A program made the position numbers and the translations under genes. Positions 56,189 to 64,000 of a stretch of 64,000 nt of DNA are shown here, piece after piece. Source of the DNA: Bacillus xiamenensis. GTDB taxonomy: Bacteria > Bacillota > Bacilli > Bacillales > Bacillaceae. Numbering within the stretch: position 1 is the first letter of the stretch; each line of letters begins with the position of its first letter. The notes under the pieces are model-generated. The model did no database searches. It was not told the DNA's origin and was given only the letters and a program-made list of their open reading frames with translations. Location of the stretch: assembly GCF_000300535.1 (NCBI RefSeq), contig NZ_AMSH01000004.1, forward strand, positions 1 to 64,000, given 5' to 3'.

Positions 56189-57499
56189 CTATTCTGAATC
56201 AGGTGCAGCCTCTGGCTTCCGGTTGGACAAAAGGACAAACGGCAAATAAATGAAGACTGCGACGACAATACAGATCAGCTGTGTGATAACAGCCCCCATG
56301 CTGCCAGCAGTAGATAGCCAAGCATTCACAATCGGGGGTGTCGTCCACGGCACCATCACGACTGCTTTGCCAGCAAAGCCTGTAGCCGTTGCGATATAAC
56401 CAATCGTACCTGTCACAAGCGGTGTGATGATAAACGGAATCGCCATCACAGGATTCAGCATGACGGGTAATCCAAAAATAACTGGCTCATTGATGTTGAA
56501 CAATCCAGGTCCTGATGAGAGCTTGGCAATGCTTCGCATCTCTTCCCTTCTCCCAGCGATAAAAATCGCAATCAAAAGCCCAATGGTCACACCCGAACCA
56601 CCAATACTCATATACACATCCCAAAATGGCATGGTGATAATATTCGGAATCTCTTTTCCCTCTTGAAATGCCGTCATATTCACTGCAATCGACCCTAATA
56701 ACAGCGGCTCCCGAATCGGCTTAATCATTTGGTTGCCATGAATACCGATCACCCAGAAAAATTGAGCCACAAACATCAACGTTAAAATGCCTGGCAGCCC
56801 CTGCACAACACTTTCAAGCGGACGCTGCACCACGTTATACACTGCTTCATGCAAATAAATGCCTGTCAAACGGTGAAACGCAAATCCGAATGAACTAATG
56901 ATTGTGATTGTAATAATTGATGGGAAAAGTGAAGAAAAAGACGTCGCCACATTAGATGGAACAGAATCTGGCATCTTGATTTGAAGCCATTTCACTTCGG
57001 TCAGCTTACAAAAGAGTTCAACAGATACGATGGCAATGATCATGCCTAAAAATAAACTTTTTGGATCGGAGAATTGTCTCGCCAGGACATCTACCACCTC
57101 GCGCATTGATCCATCGACCTCTAGAAGAAGAGTCGTCGGTATAACAGATATGAAGGATATCAATGCCATCAAGCCCGGGAACAAAGATTTGTGTCCATTG
57201 ATTTTTCCAAGCTCGATTCCGATAAGGAACACAGCCCCAATCGTTAAAAAGTTCAGCGTGGCATAATTGATTGCCTTCATAATTGGCTGAAGCTCTGCTA
57301 AAAATCTGAATATCTCAAAATGAGCAAGCCCTGTTTCCGGACTCATGATCATATTCGCCACTAGTACAGCAAAAGCCCCCGTAATGATGATTGGCATCAG
57401 CGTGACAAATGCTTGTTTAATCGCCATAATATATTTCTGATTGGTAATGCGGTAAGCGACATGTCCCATGACGTCTGCCGCTTTCTCTTTGAAGCTCAT
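56189..57499 (-). CDS. PTS lactose/cellobiose-family EIIC (second system)
   Basis: 436 residues, about ten hydrophobic segments. VAQFFWVIGIHGNQMI, SGPGLFNINEPVIFGLPVMLNPVMA and VPWTTPPIVNAWLSTAG place it in the cellobiose/diacetylchitobiose class. It is the sugar channel of the operon and the first gene after the LicR-type operator. Substrate likely a beta-linked disaccharide, possibly with a uronic acid (see uxuA). Confidence 0.93.
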   Translation of the reverse strand: MSFKEKAADVMGHVAYRITNQKYIMAIKQAFVTLMPIIITGAFAVLVANMIMSPETGLAHFEIFRFLAELQPIMKAINYATLNFLTIGAVFLIGIELGKINGHKSLFPGLMALISFISVIPTTLLLEVDGSMREVVDVLARQFSDPKSLFLGMIIAIVSVELFCKLTEVKWLQIKMPDSVPSNVATSFSSLFPSIITITIISSFGFAFHRLTGIYLHEAVYNVVQRPLESVVQGLPGILTLMFVAQFFWVIGIHGNQMIKPIREPLLLGSIAVNMTAFQEGKEIPNIITMPFWDVYMSIGGSGVTIGLLIAIFIAGRREEMRSIAKLSSGPGLFNINEPVIFGLPVMLNPVMAIPFIITPLVTGTIGYIATATGFAGKAVVMVPWTTPPIVNAWLSTAGSMGAVITQLICIVVAVFIYLPFVLLSNRKPEAAPDSE

Positions 57500-57554
57500 G
57501 ATCCGTCTCCCCCTTTACAAAAACTCGTAATCATCCTCCTTTTTGATGTTATTT

Positions 57555-57568
57555 TAAAAGCGCTTTCA
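57555..57568 (-). promoter_or_regulatory. CRE-like site of the second PTS operon
   Basis: TGAAAGCGCTTTTA on the minus strand, one mismatch from TGWAANCGNTNWCA. It stands 12 bp from the LicR-type operator, the same spacing as in the lic operon. Confidence 0.7.
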
Positions 57569-57580
57569 TTAACATCTAAT

Positions 57581-57606
57581 CTTTTTCCTCACAGATGCGG
57601 AAATGG
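57581..57606 (-). promoter_or_regulatory. LicR-type operator of the second PTS operon
   Basis: CTTTTTCC-N10-GGAAATGG, an imperfect inverted repeat matching the perfect one before licB. It overlaps the last codons of the upstream regulator gene. Confidence 0.65.
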
Positions 57607-59547
57607 GTGTCCATTTTTTTCATCTGGCTGTTCCAACACGTGAAACGCTGCGGTCAACTCCTCAAATGAAGCAGCTTTGATGATTTGCTCGACCACTTCC
57701 TTCTGCTCTGTCAGCCGCACAAGAAATTGATAAAGAGACTGCAATTCTTTTTGATACGTCTTTTGAATACTTAACAAGCAGACGACCTGTACTCGCTCTT
57801 CGCCCCACAGCACCGGCTTTCTCAACGTACAGATCGCACAAAACGTATCATCTGTTGCCGGTTTAATTGGATGGGGGATCGCGATCAAATGACCGAATGA
57901 CGTAGGTGACACTTGCTCTCTTTCCAGCAATAGCTGTTCGAACTCATCCGGTATGCGATTTTGTTCCTGCAATACTTTCACGAAGAATTGAAGAACCTCT
58001 TCCCTTGTTTGTAGATCTTGCTGAAAAAAAGTCATCTTCGGACTGACATATTGCAAGACCCCCATATTCTGCGCCCCCTGTACAAACCGTTTCAATCTCA
58101 AAATATCCTCTTCACTGAGAATGGTATGTACATCAATCACTGGCGCGGGCAGTGTGTTCCGAAGCGGAATGGTACTAATGATAAAATCTATACTTCTCAG
58201 GTCATACGACAGAAGGTCACCAACACTTGCAGTTCCAGCAATCTCGAGCCTTCCGCTAAAGGTGGCCTTCAGCTTATGAAGAAGAAGCTGACTGCTGGCG
58301 ACACCCGTTGCACACACAATCAGGCATTTTTTTCTTACATGTTGGGTGTTTGTCCGCTCTATTGCAGCACCAATATGGAGTGCCAAATATCCAATTTCAT
58401 CCTCATGAATCTCTACATTCTCTTTTTCCTTCAGCCATCTGCCCATATATATGCCTGCCTCAAACGCAATCGGATAATGCCTTTTAATGTCTGATAAATA
58501 GGGATTTCGAATGTTCATGTCATACTTGAATCGATGAATAGCTGATCTCAGATGAAGGCTTAGTCCTACGATCAGCTCCTTATCTGTCTGAATATCCAGT
58601 GACATGTGCTTTTCGACATAAGCAAGTAATTGGTGGGTTAAACGAAAATGATCTTCATCAAGCATGTGAAATAGTGTGTGGCCCGTTTCTCCATATGCCA
58701 CCATTTTTGCCCCCATTAAATGAATCGCAATATACGCCATTTCAGATGCTGGAAATTCTATACCAAGCACGTGACGCATATCTTCTGCCATTTGTCTCGC
58801 CACTTGAAAAACAGGCTGTGTTTGAATGTCTTTTAGTTCGGCCTCTGGCATCATGACCAGCTTTTTCTCTTCGATTCGTTTGCACGCGATGGCGATATGT
58901 GTCACTAAGTTACTTAAACCGATCTCCGACACATGAAGACCGCTTGCCTTTGTCCGTGAACGCACCATATCCTGAATCAATTGATACGTTTCTTCGGGTA
59001 AAAGCGCAGGATTTGGATGCTCCTGCTGAAATACATGCTCTGCGAGACAGTACCTTAATTTCATTTCATCTCCAGTCAGCCTTAGTCCATATTTAGGCCG
59101 ATGTGAAACAGAAAGTCCATGTAAAGAAAATAAGTGCCTCACTGCTTTCAGATCATTTTTCACGGTAGATTCACTCACAAATAATTCCTCAGCCAATTCG
59201 TCTAATTTGATATAGTCTTCAGACAATAAAAGCCTTCTCAGTAAATAAAAGATGCGGTCCTCTGGCTGATTTGGAATGACCTGATTCTTTTTTTCATTTC
59301 TTTCTCTCATCGACTTTTTCAAAAATGTAAGAAATGCTCCATAATCCTCGACAGTCAATGTATATCCTGCTCCGCGTTTTACATGAAGTGTTGCCCCATG
59401 TTCTTCCAATATTGATTTAAGCGCTTTCAAATCAGTTCGAACTGTTCGTGATGTGACGCCTACCAGGCGGGCAATTTCTTCACCTGTCAGCTCCTGCTCC
59501 GCCTGCATTAATCGCCTCAGCAGCTCCTCCTGACGTAGAGATAACAT
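57589..59547 (-). CDS. LicR-like PTS-controlled activator (second system)
   Basis: 652 residues with the same domain order as LicR: HTH (LLRRLMQAEQELTGEEIARLVGVTSRTVRTDLKAL), second HTH, two PRDs, IIB-like domain with VCATGVASSQLL and IIA-like domain with TSFGHLIAIPHPIKP. It presumably activates the downstream operon when its sugar is present. ATG at 59547 follows GGGAGGGGAG. Paralogue of the LicR at 25078. Confidence 0.92.
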   Translation of the reverse strand: MLSLRQEELLRRLMQAEQELTGEEIARLVGVTSRTVRTDLKALKSILEEHGATLHVKRGAGYTLTVEDYGAFLTFLKKSMRERNEKKNQVIPNQPEDRIFYLLRRLLLSEDYIKLDELAEELFVSESTVKNDLKAVRHLFSLHGLSVSHRPKYGLRLTGDEMKLRYCLAEHVFQQEHPNPALLPEETYQLIQDMVRSRTKASGLHVSEIGLSNLVTHIAIACKRIEEKKLVMMPEAELKDIQTQPVFQVARQMAEDMRHVLGIEFPASEMAYIAIHLMGAKMVAYGETGHTLFHMLDEDHFRLTHQLLAYVEKHMSLDIQTDKELIVGLSLHLRSAIHRFKYDMNIRNPYLSDIKRHYPIAFEAGIYMGRWLKEKENVEIHEDEIGYLALHIGAAIERTNTQHVRKKCLIVCATGVASSQLLLHKLKATFSGRLEIAGTASVGDLLSYDLRSIDFIISTIPLRNTLPAPVIDVHTILSEEDILRLKRFVQGAQNMGVLQYVSPKMTFFQQDLQTREEVLQFFVKVLQEQNRIPDEFEQLLLEREQVSPTSFGHLIAIPHPIKPATDDTFCAICTLRKPVLWGEERVQVVCLLSIQKTYQKELQSLYQFLVRLTEQKEVVEQIIKAASFEELTAAFHVLEQPDEKNGHPFPHL

Positions 59548-59684
59548 AGACTCCCCTCCCTTAGTCAATTACTTTTGCCTATCATCATAAACGAAAATAG
59601 AACTCTTTGCCCAGTTTTTCTTTCGACTCGGGAACTTCGTTATAGCTCAAACGTATGAATATGAAACAAGAGGAGGGATACATC

Positions 59685-59882
59685 ATGTTTGTGATCATAA
59701 TCATATTGGCTTCTTTAGGTTTCATCGTTGCCCATATCCTTACACCGAAGGATAAGCGCACATCTTCTAAACATTCTGCACATCACAGTTCAACAACAAG
59801 TCACTATACTGATTCGTATACACATCACGCTTCTGATGCCTCCTGCGGGAGTGATGCAGGCGGAAGCGGCGGATGTGACTAA
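59685..59882 (+). CDS. Small membrane-anchored His/Ser-rich protein with Cys-Gly tail
   Basis: 65 residues. One N-terminal membrane helix (FVIIIILASLGFIVAHIL), then a Ser/His/Thr-rich stretch (SKHSAHHSSTTSHYTDSYTH) and a tail SCGSDAGGSGGCD. GAGGAGG lies 7 nt before ATG and a terminator follows. No family recognised. The His cluster and two cysteines suggest metal contact; this is speculation from composition. Confidence 0.65.
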   Translation: MFVIIIILASLGFIVAHILTPKDKRTSSKHSAHHSSTTSHYTDSYTHHASDASCGSDAGGSGGCD

Positions 59883-59884
59883 AA

Positions 59885-59920
59885 CAAAAAAACAGCCGCT
59901 GTTCAGACGGCTGTTTCGTT
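59885..59920. terminator. Terminator after the small His-rich protein gene
   Basis: AACAGCCG-N9-CGGCTGTT with flanking A and T tracts; may also serve the converging ywqH copy. Confidence 0.82.
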
Positions 59921-59927
59921 TATTTGA

Positions 59928-60353
59928 TTAAAGAGCTTTCCAGCCCCGTTCAATTAAATGTTTGACATCCTTTGCAAAATCCTCGCCCTTTTCCATCACA
60001 TCTTGGGCTCTCCCGGCAAAATTACTAGCGACAGCGAGCTCCATTTTTTTCAACTCAAAGTGCATAATTTTTTGGTCAATCTCCGTCATATAGGTTTCAT
60101 ACTCATGGTTCACAATGTCGTGTATCGCACGATAGGCTTCTTTCCGATGGCGGTGAAAATCTGTTCCCCTCTCACCTTTCCATGACAAATCTAGAGCAGG
60201 CTTCTTGATTTCCTTCATGTCAGACTGCGCAAGATCTTGTTCTGTTCGAATATTACTTTTGGCTGTCTTTAACCGAGAGATCATTTCGTCAAATTCTGCA
60301 CGCTTGTTTTCAATTCCCATATGCAGATGGTGCAGCATCTCGGATAAACTCAT
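59928..60353 (-). CDS. ywqH: YwqH-like DUF5082 protein, copy 2
   Basis: 141 residues, nearly all helical/coiled coil, with central SWKGERG (WXG-like turn) between two long helices. It is close to copy 1 (60942-61367) in sequence and identical in length. YwqH-type proteins accompany LXG toxins of the type VII secretion system. ATG at 60353 is 6 nt after GAGGTG; the frame's GTG start is less likely. It has its own promoter that resembles that of copy 1. Confidence 0.85.
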   Translation of the reverse strand: MSLSEMLHHLHMGIENKRAEFDEMISRLKTAKSNIRTEQDLAQSDMKEIKKPALDLSWKGERGTDFHRHRKEAYRAIHDIVNHEYETYMTEIDQKIMHFELKKMELAVASNFAGRAQDVMEKGEDFAKDVKHLIERGWKAL

Positions 60354-60468
60354 GTCATCCACCTCTATTGGACCTCATAAGAAAGCACGGCGCCAGAGTC
60401 TTGGAAACCGAGCAGATCACCTGCTTTTTCCAATCCTGACATTTCTATCGTTCGCTTTCATTAAGTAT

Positions 60469-60497
60469 AGTATAAGGTGAAAAGCCTTAGGCTTAAA
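60469..60497 (-). promoter_or_regulatory. Promoter of ywqH copy 2
   Basis: Minus strand TTTAAG-N17-TATACT, preceded by GGACACCTTTTCCCTATT. It aligns with the promoter of copy 1, including the upstream block. The rest of 60363-60640 shows no gene. Confidence 0.65.
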
Positions 60498-60639
60498 TAG
60501 GGAAAAGGTGTCCTTTTACCATGAGGTTTGAAAAAAAACGGAATAATACAAGGTCATAAATCCTGAATTATATATGAGTCTTTGAGACTATATTTCAATT
60601 AATATTCAACTATGCTGTCAATAAAACGATTGTGACACA

Positions 60640-60903
60640 TTATTTTGCAGCAATCGCTTCGTCCTGTTCTTTTAATGTTTTCACATTAGAGCGTGTATCC
60701 TGAACATTTTTGATCAAGGCTTCTTTAAAGCTTGAAACCATTTCGCCCACCTCTGCTTCACGTGCCGTCCACTTGGTCACAAATTCAAGGCTGTTTTCAC
60801 CAGCTTTATCTGCTGCTTTTTTCATTGTTAAAGCTTCAACTGCTTGGGAGACTTCATCTAGTTTATCCATGACTGTTTGGTAGTTTAACTTAATTTGTCC
60901 CAT
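60640..60903 (-). CDS. ywqI: YwqI-like DUF5344 protein
   Basis: 87 residues, helical, with TKWTAREAEV in the middle. Resembles B. subtilis YwqI, encoded between ywqH and the LXG toxin gene ywqJ. GGAGG is 8 nt before ATG. It follows ywqH copy 1 by 38 nt. In B. subtilis the LXG toxin would come next; here ywqH copy 2 does. Confidence 0.88.
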   Translation of the reverse strand: MGQIKLNYQTVMDKLDEVSQAVEALTMKKAADKAGENSLEFVTKWTAREAEVGEMVSSFKEALIKNVQDTRSNVKTLKEQDEAIAAK

Positions 60904-60941
60904 TGTGATATCCTCCAGATTTGTTCAGCGTGAGGGCAGCT

Positions 60942-61367
60942 TTACAAGCTGCTCCATGCTTTTGAGATCAAACGTTTTGCGTCTTCTACTGCGTCTTCTC
61001 CTTTTTCAGCCAGACGTGCGGCGTCTCCAGCTAAAGAGCTGGCAAAAGATAAGGCAGACTGCTCAGCTTCTAATGTACTGATTTTGAATTCAATGCGGCT
61101 CACATAGCGTGGGTATTTGTCATTCACGATCGTTTGCAGCGCATCGTGTGCTTCATTCCGCTTTGATTTAAAATCTTGGCTCCGCTCACCTTTCCAAGAG
61201 GCCCCAAGCTTTGGCTGCTTGATTTGCTTTAGGTCTGTTTCTGCCGCATTTTGTTCACGTTCAATCTTACTTTTCGCTTTTTTAAGTCGATCGATTTTCT
61301 CTTCGATCTCTGCCTTTTTATTTGAAATGCCACCGTTAAGGGCAGACAGCATATCCGATAAGCTCAT
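60942..61367 (-). CDS. ywqH: YwqH-like DUF5082 protein, copy 1
   Basis: 141 residues. Starts MSLSDMLSALNGGISNKKA; helix-turn-helix with SWKGERSQDF as the WXG-like turn. It presumably pairs with YwqI as a targeting or chaperone factor for a type VII effector. GGAGGAGG is 7 nt before ATG 61367; the longer frame is unlikely. Confidence 0.9.
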   Translation of the reverse strand: MSLSDMLSALNGGISNKKAEIEEKIDRLKKAKSKIEREQNAAETDLKQIKQPKLGASWKGERSQDFKSKRNEAHDALQTIVNDKYPRYVSRIEFKISTLEAEQSALSFASSLAGDAARLAEKGEDAVEDAKRLISKAWSSL

Positions 61368-61458
61368 ATGGGTTCCTCCTCCTGTCAAAAAATAAAAACG
61401 CTGCTTAGAGTCCCTCTAAACGAGCGTAATGGCGAATCGTACTTTTTCCAATATTGTT

Positions 61459-61487
61459 ATTATAAGGTTCAAAGACTCATGTTTGAA
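61459..61487 (-). promoter_or_regulatory. Promoter of ywqH copy 1
   Basis: Minus strand TTCAAA-N17-TATAAT, preceded by GGGCACAAATCCCTATT. The sequence from that block to the -10 is conserved with the promoter of copy 2. Confidence 0.7.
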
Positions 61488-61626
61488 TAGGGATTTGTGC
61501 CCTTTTTATGGTATAAATATGCTTTCGATCTACCGCATACCACACCTTAAGCCCCCTTTTATAAGGGGTCAAAATACACATTCGTCCATCAGACGATACA
61601 TATAGTCTTCCGGTCCTAGGACAAAT

Positions 61627-61655
61627 AAAAGCCGCCCCTCCCCCGGGACGGCTTT
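61627..61655 (-). terminator. Terminator of mleN
   Basis: Minus strand AAAAGCCGTCCC-GGGGGA-GGGGCGGCTTTT followed by ATTTGTC, just after the stop codon. A second small hairpin (CCCC...GGGG) lies at 61554-61567. Confidence 0.85.
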
Positions 61656-61665
61656 TATAAACGGC

Positions 61666-63072
61666 TTATGATGCCGCTTCTTCTTTTTCTTGCTGGTCTT
61701 TCACGTACCAAATGAACTTCCCTGTATATCCATAGATGATCGCAAGTCCAATGGCGACAAAGCTCAACCACATGAATGGTAAATACGAGAATGTCGATAC
61801 GCCGAGAATCCCTGCCATGTAAATTCCGTTATCTGACCATGGAACCATACCAGAGGTAAGCGTTCCTCCGACCTCAGAGTTTCTAGATAACACACGTCTG
61901 TCTAATTTTAATTTGTCATAGCTTTTTTCCATGATTTTTGGTGTAAGAATGATGGATACATACATTGCACACCCAAAAACGTTGGCAAAGAATGCTACAA
62001 GAATTGTGGACAGTGTCACATTTCCCGCATTATATAGCTTTTTCTCAAATGTTGAGACAATGACTTTCAATACACCCAGATGTTCTAATACTCCGCCAAA
62101 GCCAAGACCCAGGATAATGACGACCAAAGAGCCGAGCATGTTGACCATTCCACCACGATTTAATAATTGGTTAAGGAAGTCTACATCTGATTGAATTGAA
62201 AATCCATTGTATGCTGAACCAATTGCATCACTTGGATTCGTTCCCTGAAAAGCAAATGCCCAGACCGCCCCAAACAAAGCACCAATCGCAATAACCGGTA
62301 AAGCAGGCTTTTTCATCACGAGTAAAACAACAACAATCAGAGCTGGAATGAGCATCCACACATTAATATTAAATGTATCAAGCAAGGCATTCTTTAAAAA
62401 TTCCACCTTCTCTTGATCAATATTGCGCCCTCCATAGATAAATCCAGTCACTGTAAACATAATAGCTGTAATAACAAAGGCCGGTATGGATAATACCATC
62501 ATCGCTCTTACATGTGCGAGCACCTCAACCTTTGATAAAGACGAGGCAAGAACTGTACTGTCTGATAGCGGAGAAAGCTTGTCTCCAAAATAAGCGCCAG
62601 ACAACACTGCACCTGCTACGATTGGAAGGGGAATTCCTAGCCCTTCACCGATCGCAACCATGGCAATACCAGCTGTACCAACTGTTCCCCAAGAAGTACC
62701 TGTAGCAACAGACATGATCGCACAAATAATTAATGTTGCGAGTAAGAAGATATTCGGATGAATAAACTCTAGTCCATAATAAATGAGTGTAGGGACAACG
62801 CCACCCGCAATCCATGTTCCAATTAAAGCACCAACAGCCAGTAAAATTAAAACAGCTTCAAGCCCATTTGATATTCCTCTAGTAATAGCATTCTGTAAAT
62901 CTTTATAAGAGTGTCCTAAATGAAGACCGAGCCCAATTGCTAGAAACCATGAAATAAATAAAGCCAGTTGAATATCTAAGTTAAAATAAATAGTAAAGGA
63001 TAAGACAATCGCTAAAAATAGCCCTAGTACTGCGATGATCTCCACCATAGATGGCAAGCGAACCGATTTCAA
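61666..63072 (-). CDS. mleN: Malate/lactate-Na antiporter MleN (NhaC family)
   Basis: 468 residues, NhaC family, about eleven membrane segments. Family stretches: MSVATGTSWGTVGTAGIAMVAIGEGLGIP, GAVLSGAYFGDKLSPLSDSTVLASSL and SRNSEVGGTLTSGMVPWSDNGIYMAG. In B. subtilis MleN exchanges malate plus two protons for lactate plus sodium, and the gene follows ansAB. The same placement here supports the name. mleA (malolactic enzyme) is missing after it. TTG start, 9 nt after GGGAGG. Confidence 0.9.
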   Translation of the reverse strand: MKSVRLPSMVEIIAVLGLFLAIVLSFTIYFNLDIQLALFISWFLAIGLGLHLGHSYKDLQNAITRGISNGLEAVLILLAVGALIGTWIAGGVVPTLIYYGLEFIHPNIFLLATLIICAIMSVATGTSWGTVGTAGIAMVAIGEGLGIPLPIVAGAVLSGAYFGDKLSPLSDSTVLASSLSKVEVLAHVRAMMVLSIPAFVITAIMFTVTGFIYGGRNIDQEKVEFLKNALLDTFNINVWMLIPALIVVVLLVMKKPALPVIAIGALFGAVWAFAFQGTNPSDAIGSAYNGFSIQSDVDFLNQLLNRGGMVNMLGSLVVIILGLGFGGVLEHLGVLKVIVSTFEKKLYNAGNVTLSTILVAFFANVFGCAMYVSIILTPKIMEKSYDKLKLDRRVLSRNSEVGGTLTSGMVPWSDNGIYMAGILGVSTFSYLPFMWLSFVAIGLAIIYGYTGKFIWYVKDQQEKEEAAS

Positions 63073-63150
63073 TGTTTGTTTCCTCCCTTTGCGCGTGCGT
63101 TAAGCGTTTTCAAAATATTGCGAAAAAAGTGTGTCAATTTGAAAGAAAAT

Positions 63151-63186
63151 GAATTGCCTGTTTTTTCTCTCTTTCACAGGCAATTC
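63151..63186 (-). terminator. Hairpin between ansB and mleN
   Basis: GAATTGCCTG and CAGGCAATTC form a 10-bp stem with a 16-nt loop. The following minus-strand tract ATTTTCTTTC is only moderately T-rich, so partial termination or processing is likely. Confidence 0.5.
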
Positions 63187-63215
63187 CACATATTAATAAA
63201 ATAAATTTTTTGATA

Positions 63216-64000
63216 TTATTGTCGCTCTAGCAGCTCTTCACCGGCAATACCAGGCTTTGTCATCTCGTAAGGATTTAAAATAATATCAAGTTCTTCTTCC
63301 GTTAAAACATCATACTGCAAGCAAAGATCTCTGATCGATTGTCCCTTTAAAATCGCTTCTCTTGCAATCCTAGCGGCTGCTTCATAGCCTAAGTGAGGGT
63401 TCACGGCAGTGATCACGCCCGCACTTTTTTCTACATATTCTTTCAAACGTTTTTCATTTGCTTCGATGTCCACTAAACAATGATCTGTGAATGAGCGGAA
63501 TCCGTTGTTCATTATACTAATAGATTGAAGCAAGTTAAAGACCAAAACAGGCTCCATCACATTTAACTCCAGCTGACCTGCTTCAGAAGCAAGACAGATG
63601 GTGTGGTCGTTCCCAATGACCTGGAATGCGATTTGGTTAATGAGCTCTGCCATCACTGGATTGACCTTCCCAGGCATAATGGATGATCCCGGCTGACGGG
63701 CTGGCAATGCAATTTCAGCAAGACCTGCACGTGGACCAGACGCCATTAAGCGAAGGTCATTCGCAATTTTAGACATGTTCATCATACATACCTTTAATGC
63801 AGCAGATACTTCTGTGTACGCATCTGTATTTTGCGTGGCATCAACAAGGTGCTCTGCGCCTACTAATGGCAGCCCTGAAATGTCAGCGAGTTTCTTCACC
63901 ACGATCTCAATATAGCGAGGATCTGCGTTAAGGCCTGTCCCAACAGCTGTCGCACCCATGTTGACTTCATATAAATGCTGTTTTGATTGGTTAATTCGTT
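63216..64000 (-). CDS. ansB: Aspartate ammonia-lyase AnsB (partial)
   Basis: C-terminal 261 residues of aspartase, open at the window edge: the frame continues past 63959 through INQSKQHLYEVNMGATAVGTGLN to base 64000. The signature GSSIMPGKVNP (catalytic Ser loop) and MEPVLVFNLLQS are present. It deaminates aspartate to fumarate in the cytosol. It is read into mleN. The N-terminal part and ansA lie outside. Confidence 0.95.
   Translation of the reverse strand, partial: RINQSKQHLYEVNMGATAVGTGLNADPRYIEIVVKKLADISGLPLVGAEHLVDATQNTDAYTEVSAALKVCMMNMSKIANDLRLMASGPRAGLAEIALPARQPGSSIMPGKVNPVMAELINQIAFQVIGNDHTICLASEAGQLELNVMEPVLVFNLLQSISIMNNGFRSFTDHCLVDIEANEKRLKEYVEKSAGVITAVNPHLGYEAAARIAREAILKGQSIRDLCLQYDVLTEEELDIILNPYEMTKPGIAGEELLERQ

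Noticed and set aside
60560-60600. TGAGTCTTTGAGACTATATT resembling part of the ywqH promoters
   Set aside because: It is in plus orientation with no -35 and no gene in front of it; probably a small palindrome.

Overview
The window is chromosomal DNA of a low-to-moderate GC Firmicute and almost certainly a member of the Bacillus pumilus group (B. pumilus, safensis, altitudinis and relatives). This rests on protein resemblance and gene order: ywbD-ywbC, the ywbHG/ywbI/thiM/thiE block, ywaC next to ywaA (ilvK), licBCAH, the sigY operon, cydABCD, yxkH, ywqH/ywqI and ansB-mleN all match the B. subtilis chromosome in content. Between them lie blocks that B. subtilis 168 lacks or arranges differently. 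No rRNA, tRNA, CRISPR, phage or insertion sequence was seen.

Layout. 1-5.5 kb: thiamine salvage (thiM-thiE), a CidA/CidB-like pair with its LysR regulator, an rRNA methyltransferase (ywbD) and glyoxalase ywbC. 5.5-7.9 kb: glnHPQ amino-acid ABC transporter. 8-9.5 kb: a Rap phosphatase and a small unlisted Phr pheromone gene. 9.6-10.3 kb: small alarmone synthetase ywaC with an ECF-type promoter. 10.3-14.4 kb: a sugar-type ABC transporter behind a SAM riboswitch. 14.4-17.8 kb: a two-component system divergent from a secreted PepSY-repeat protein, with mirrored 11-bp-phased repeats between them. 17.8-20.8 kb: a beta-helix polysaccharide lyase and ilvK. 21.6-27 kb: the lic beta-glucoside PTS. 27.6-30.6 kb: a 37-residue peptide gene, NADP-type gdhA and sigY-yxlC-yxlD. 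31-32 kb: a secreted pectate lyase. 32-38.3 kb: cydABCD.

38.3-48 kb is a ten-gene, one-strand heme-iron acquisition locus of Isd type. It holds three NEAT-domain surface or secreted proteins, sortase B and two complete ABC importers, behind Fur boxes. The last ATPase is fused in frame to an IsdG/HmoA-type heme monooxygenase that keeps the N6/W66/H76 catalytic set. 48.2-51.5 kb: an HxlR regulator divergent from a VOC dioxygenase, a GTP cyclohydrolase II and a RibD-like enzyme, i.e. an early-riboflavin-type module without RibE or RibH. 52-59.6 kb: yxkH and a second LicR-controlled PTS that includes a GH1 glycosidase and a mannonate dehydratase. This points to an acidic glucuronate-containing disaccharide as substrate. 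59.7-61.4 kb: ywqH-ywqI-ywqH', partner proteins of LXG toxins with no toxin gene. 61.7 kb to the end: mleN and a truncated ansB.

The overall picture is a soil or plant-associated bacillus with plant polysaccharide breakdown (pectate lyase, second lyase, two beta-glucoside PTSs), heme scavenging, low-oxygen respiration and several quorum, stress and nutrient circuits. The items most worth follow-up are the ATPase-heme oxygenase fusion, the SAM-riboswitch sugar transporter, the PTS with uxuA, the VOC-RibA-RibD cluster, the phased operator arrays of the two-component system and the toxin-less YwqH/YwqI cluster.
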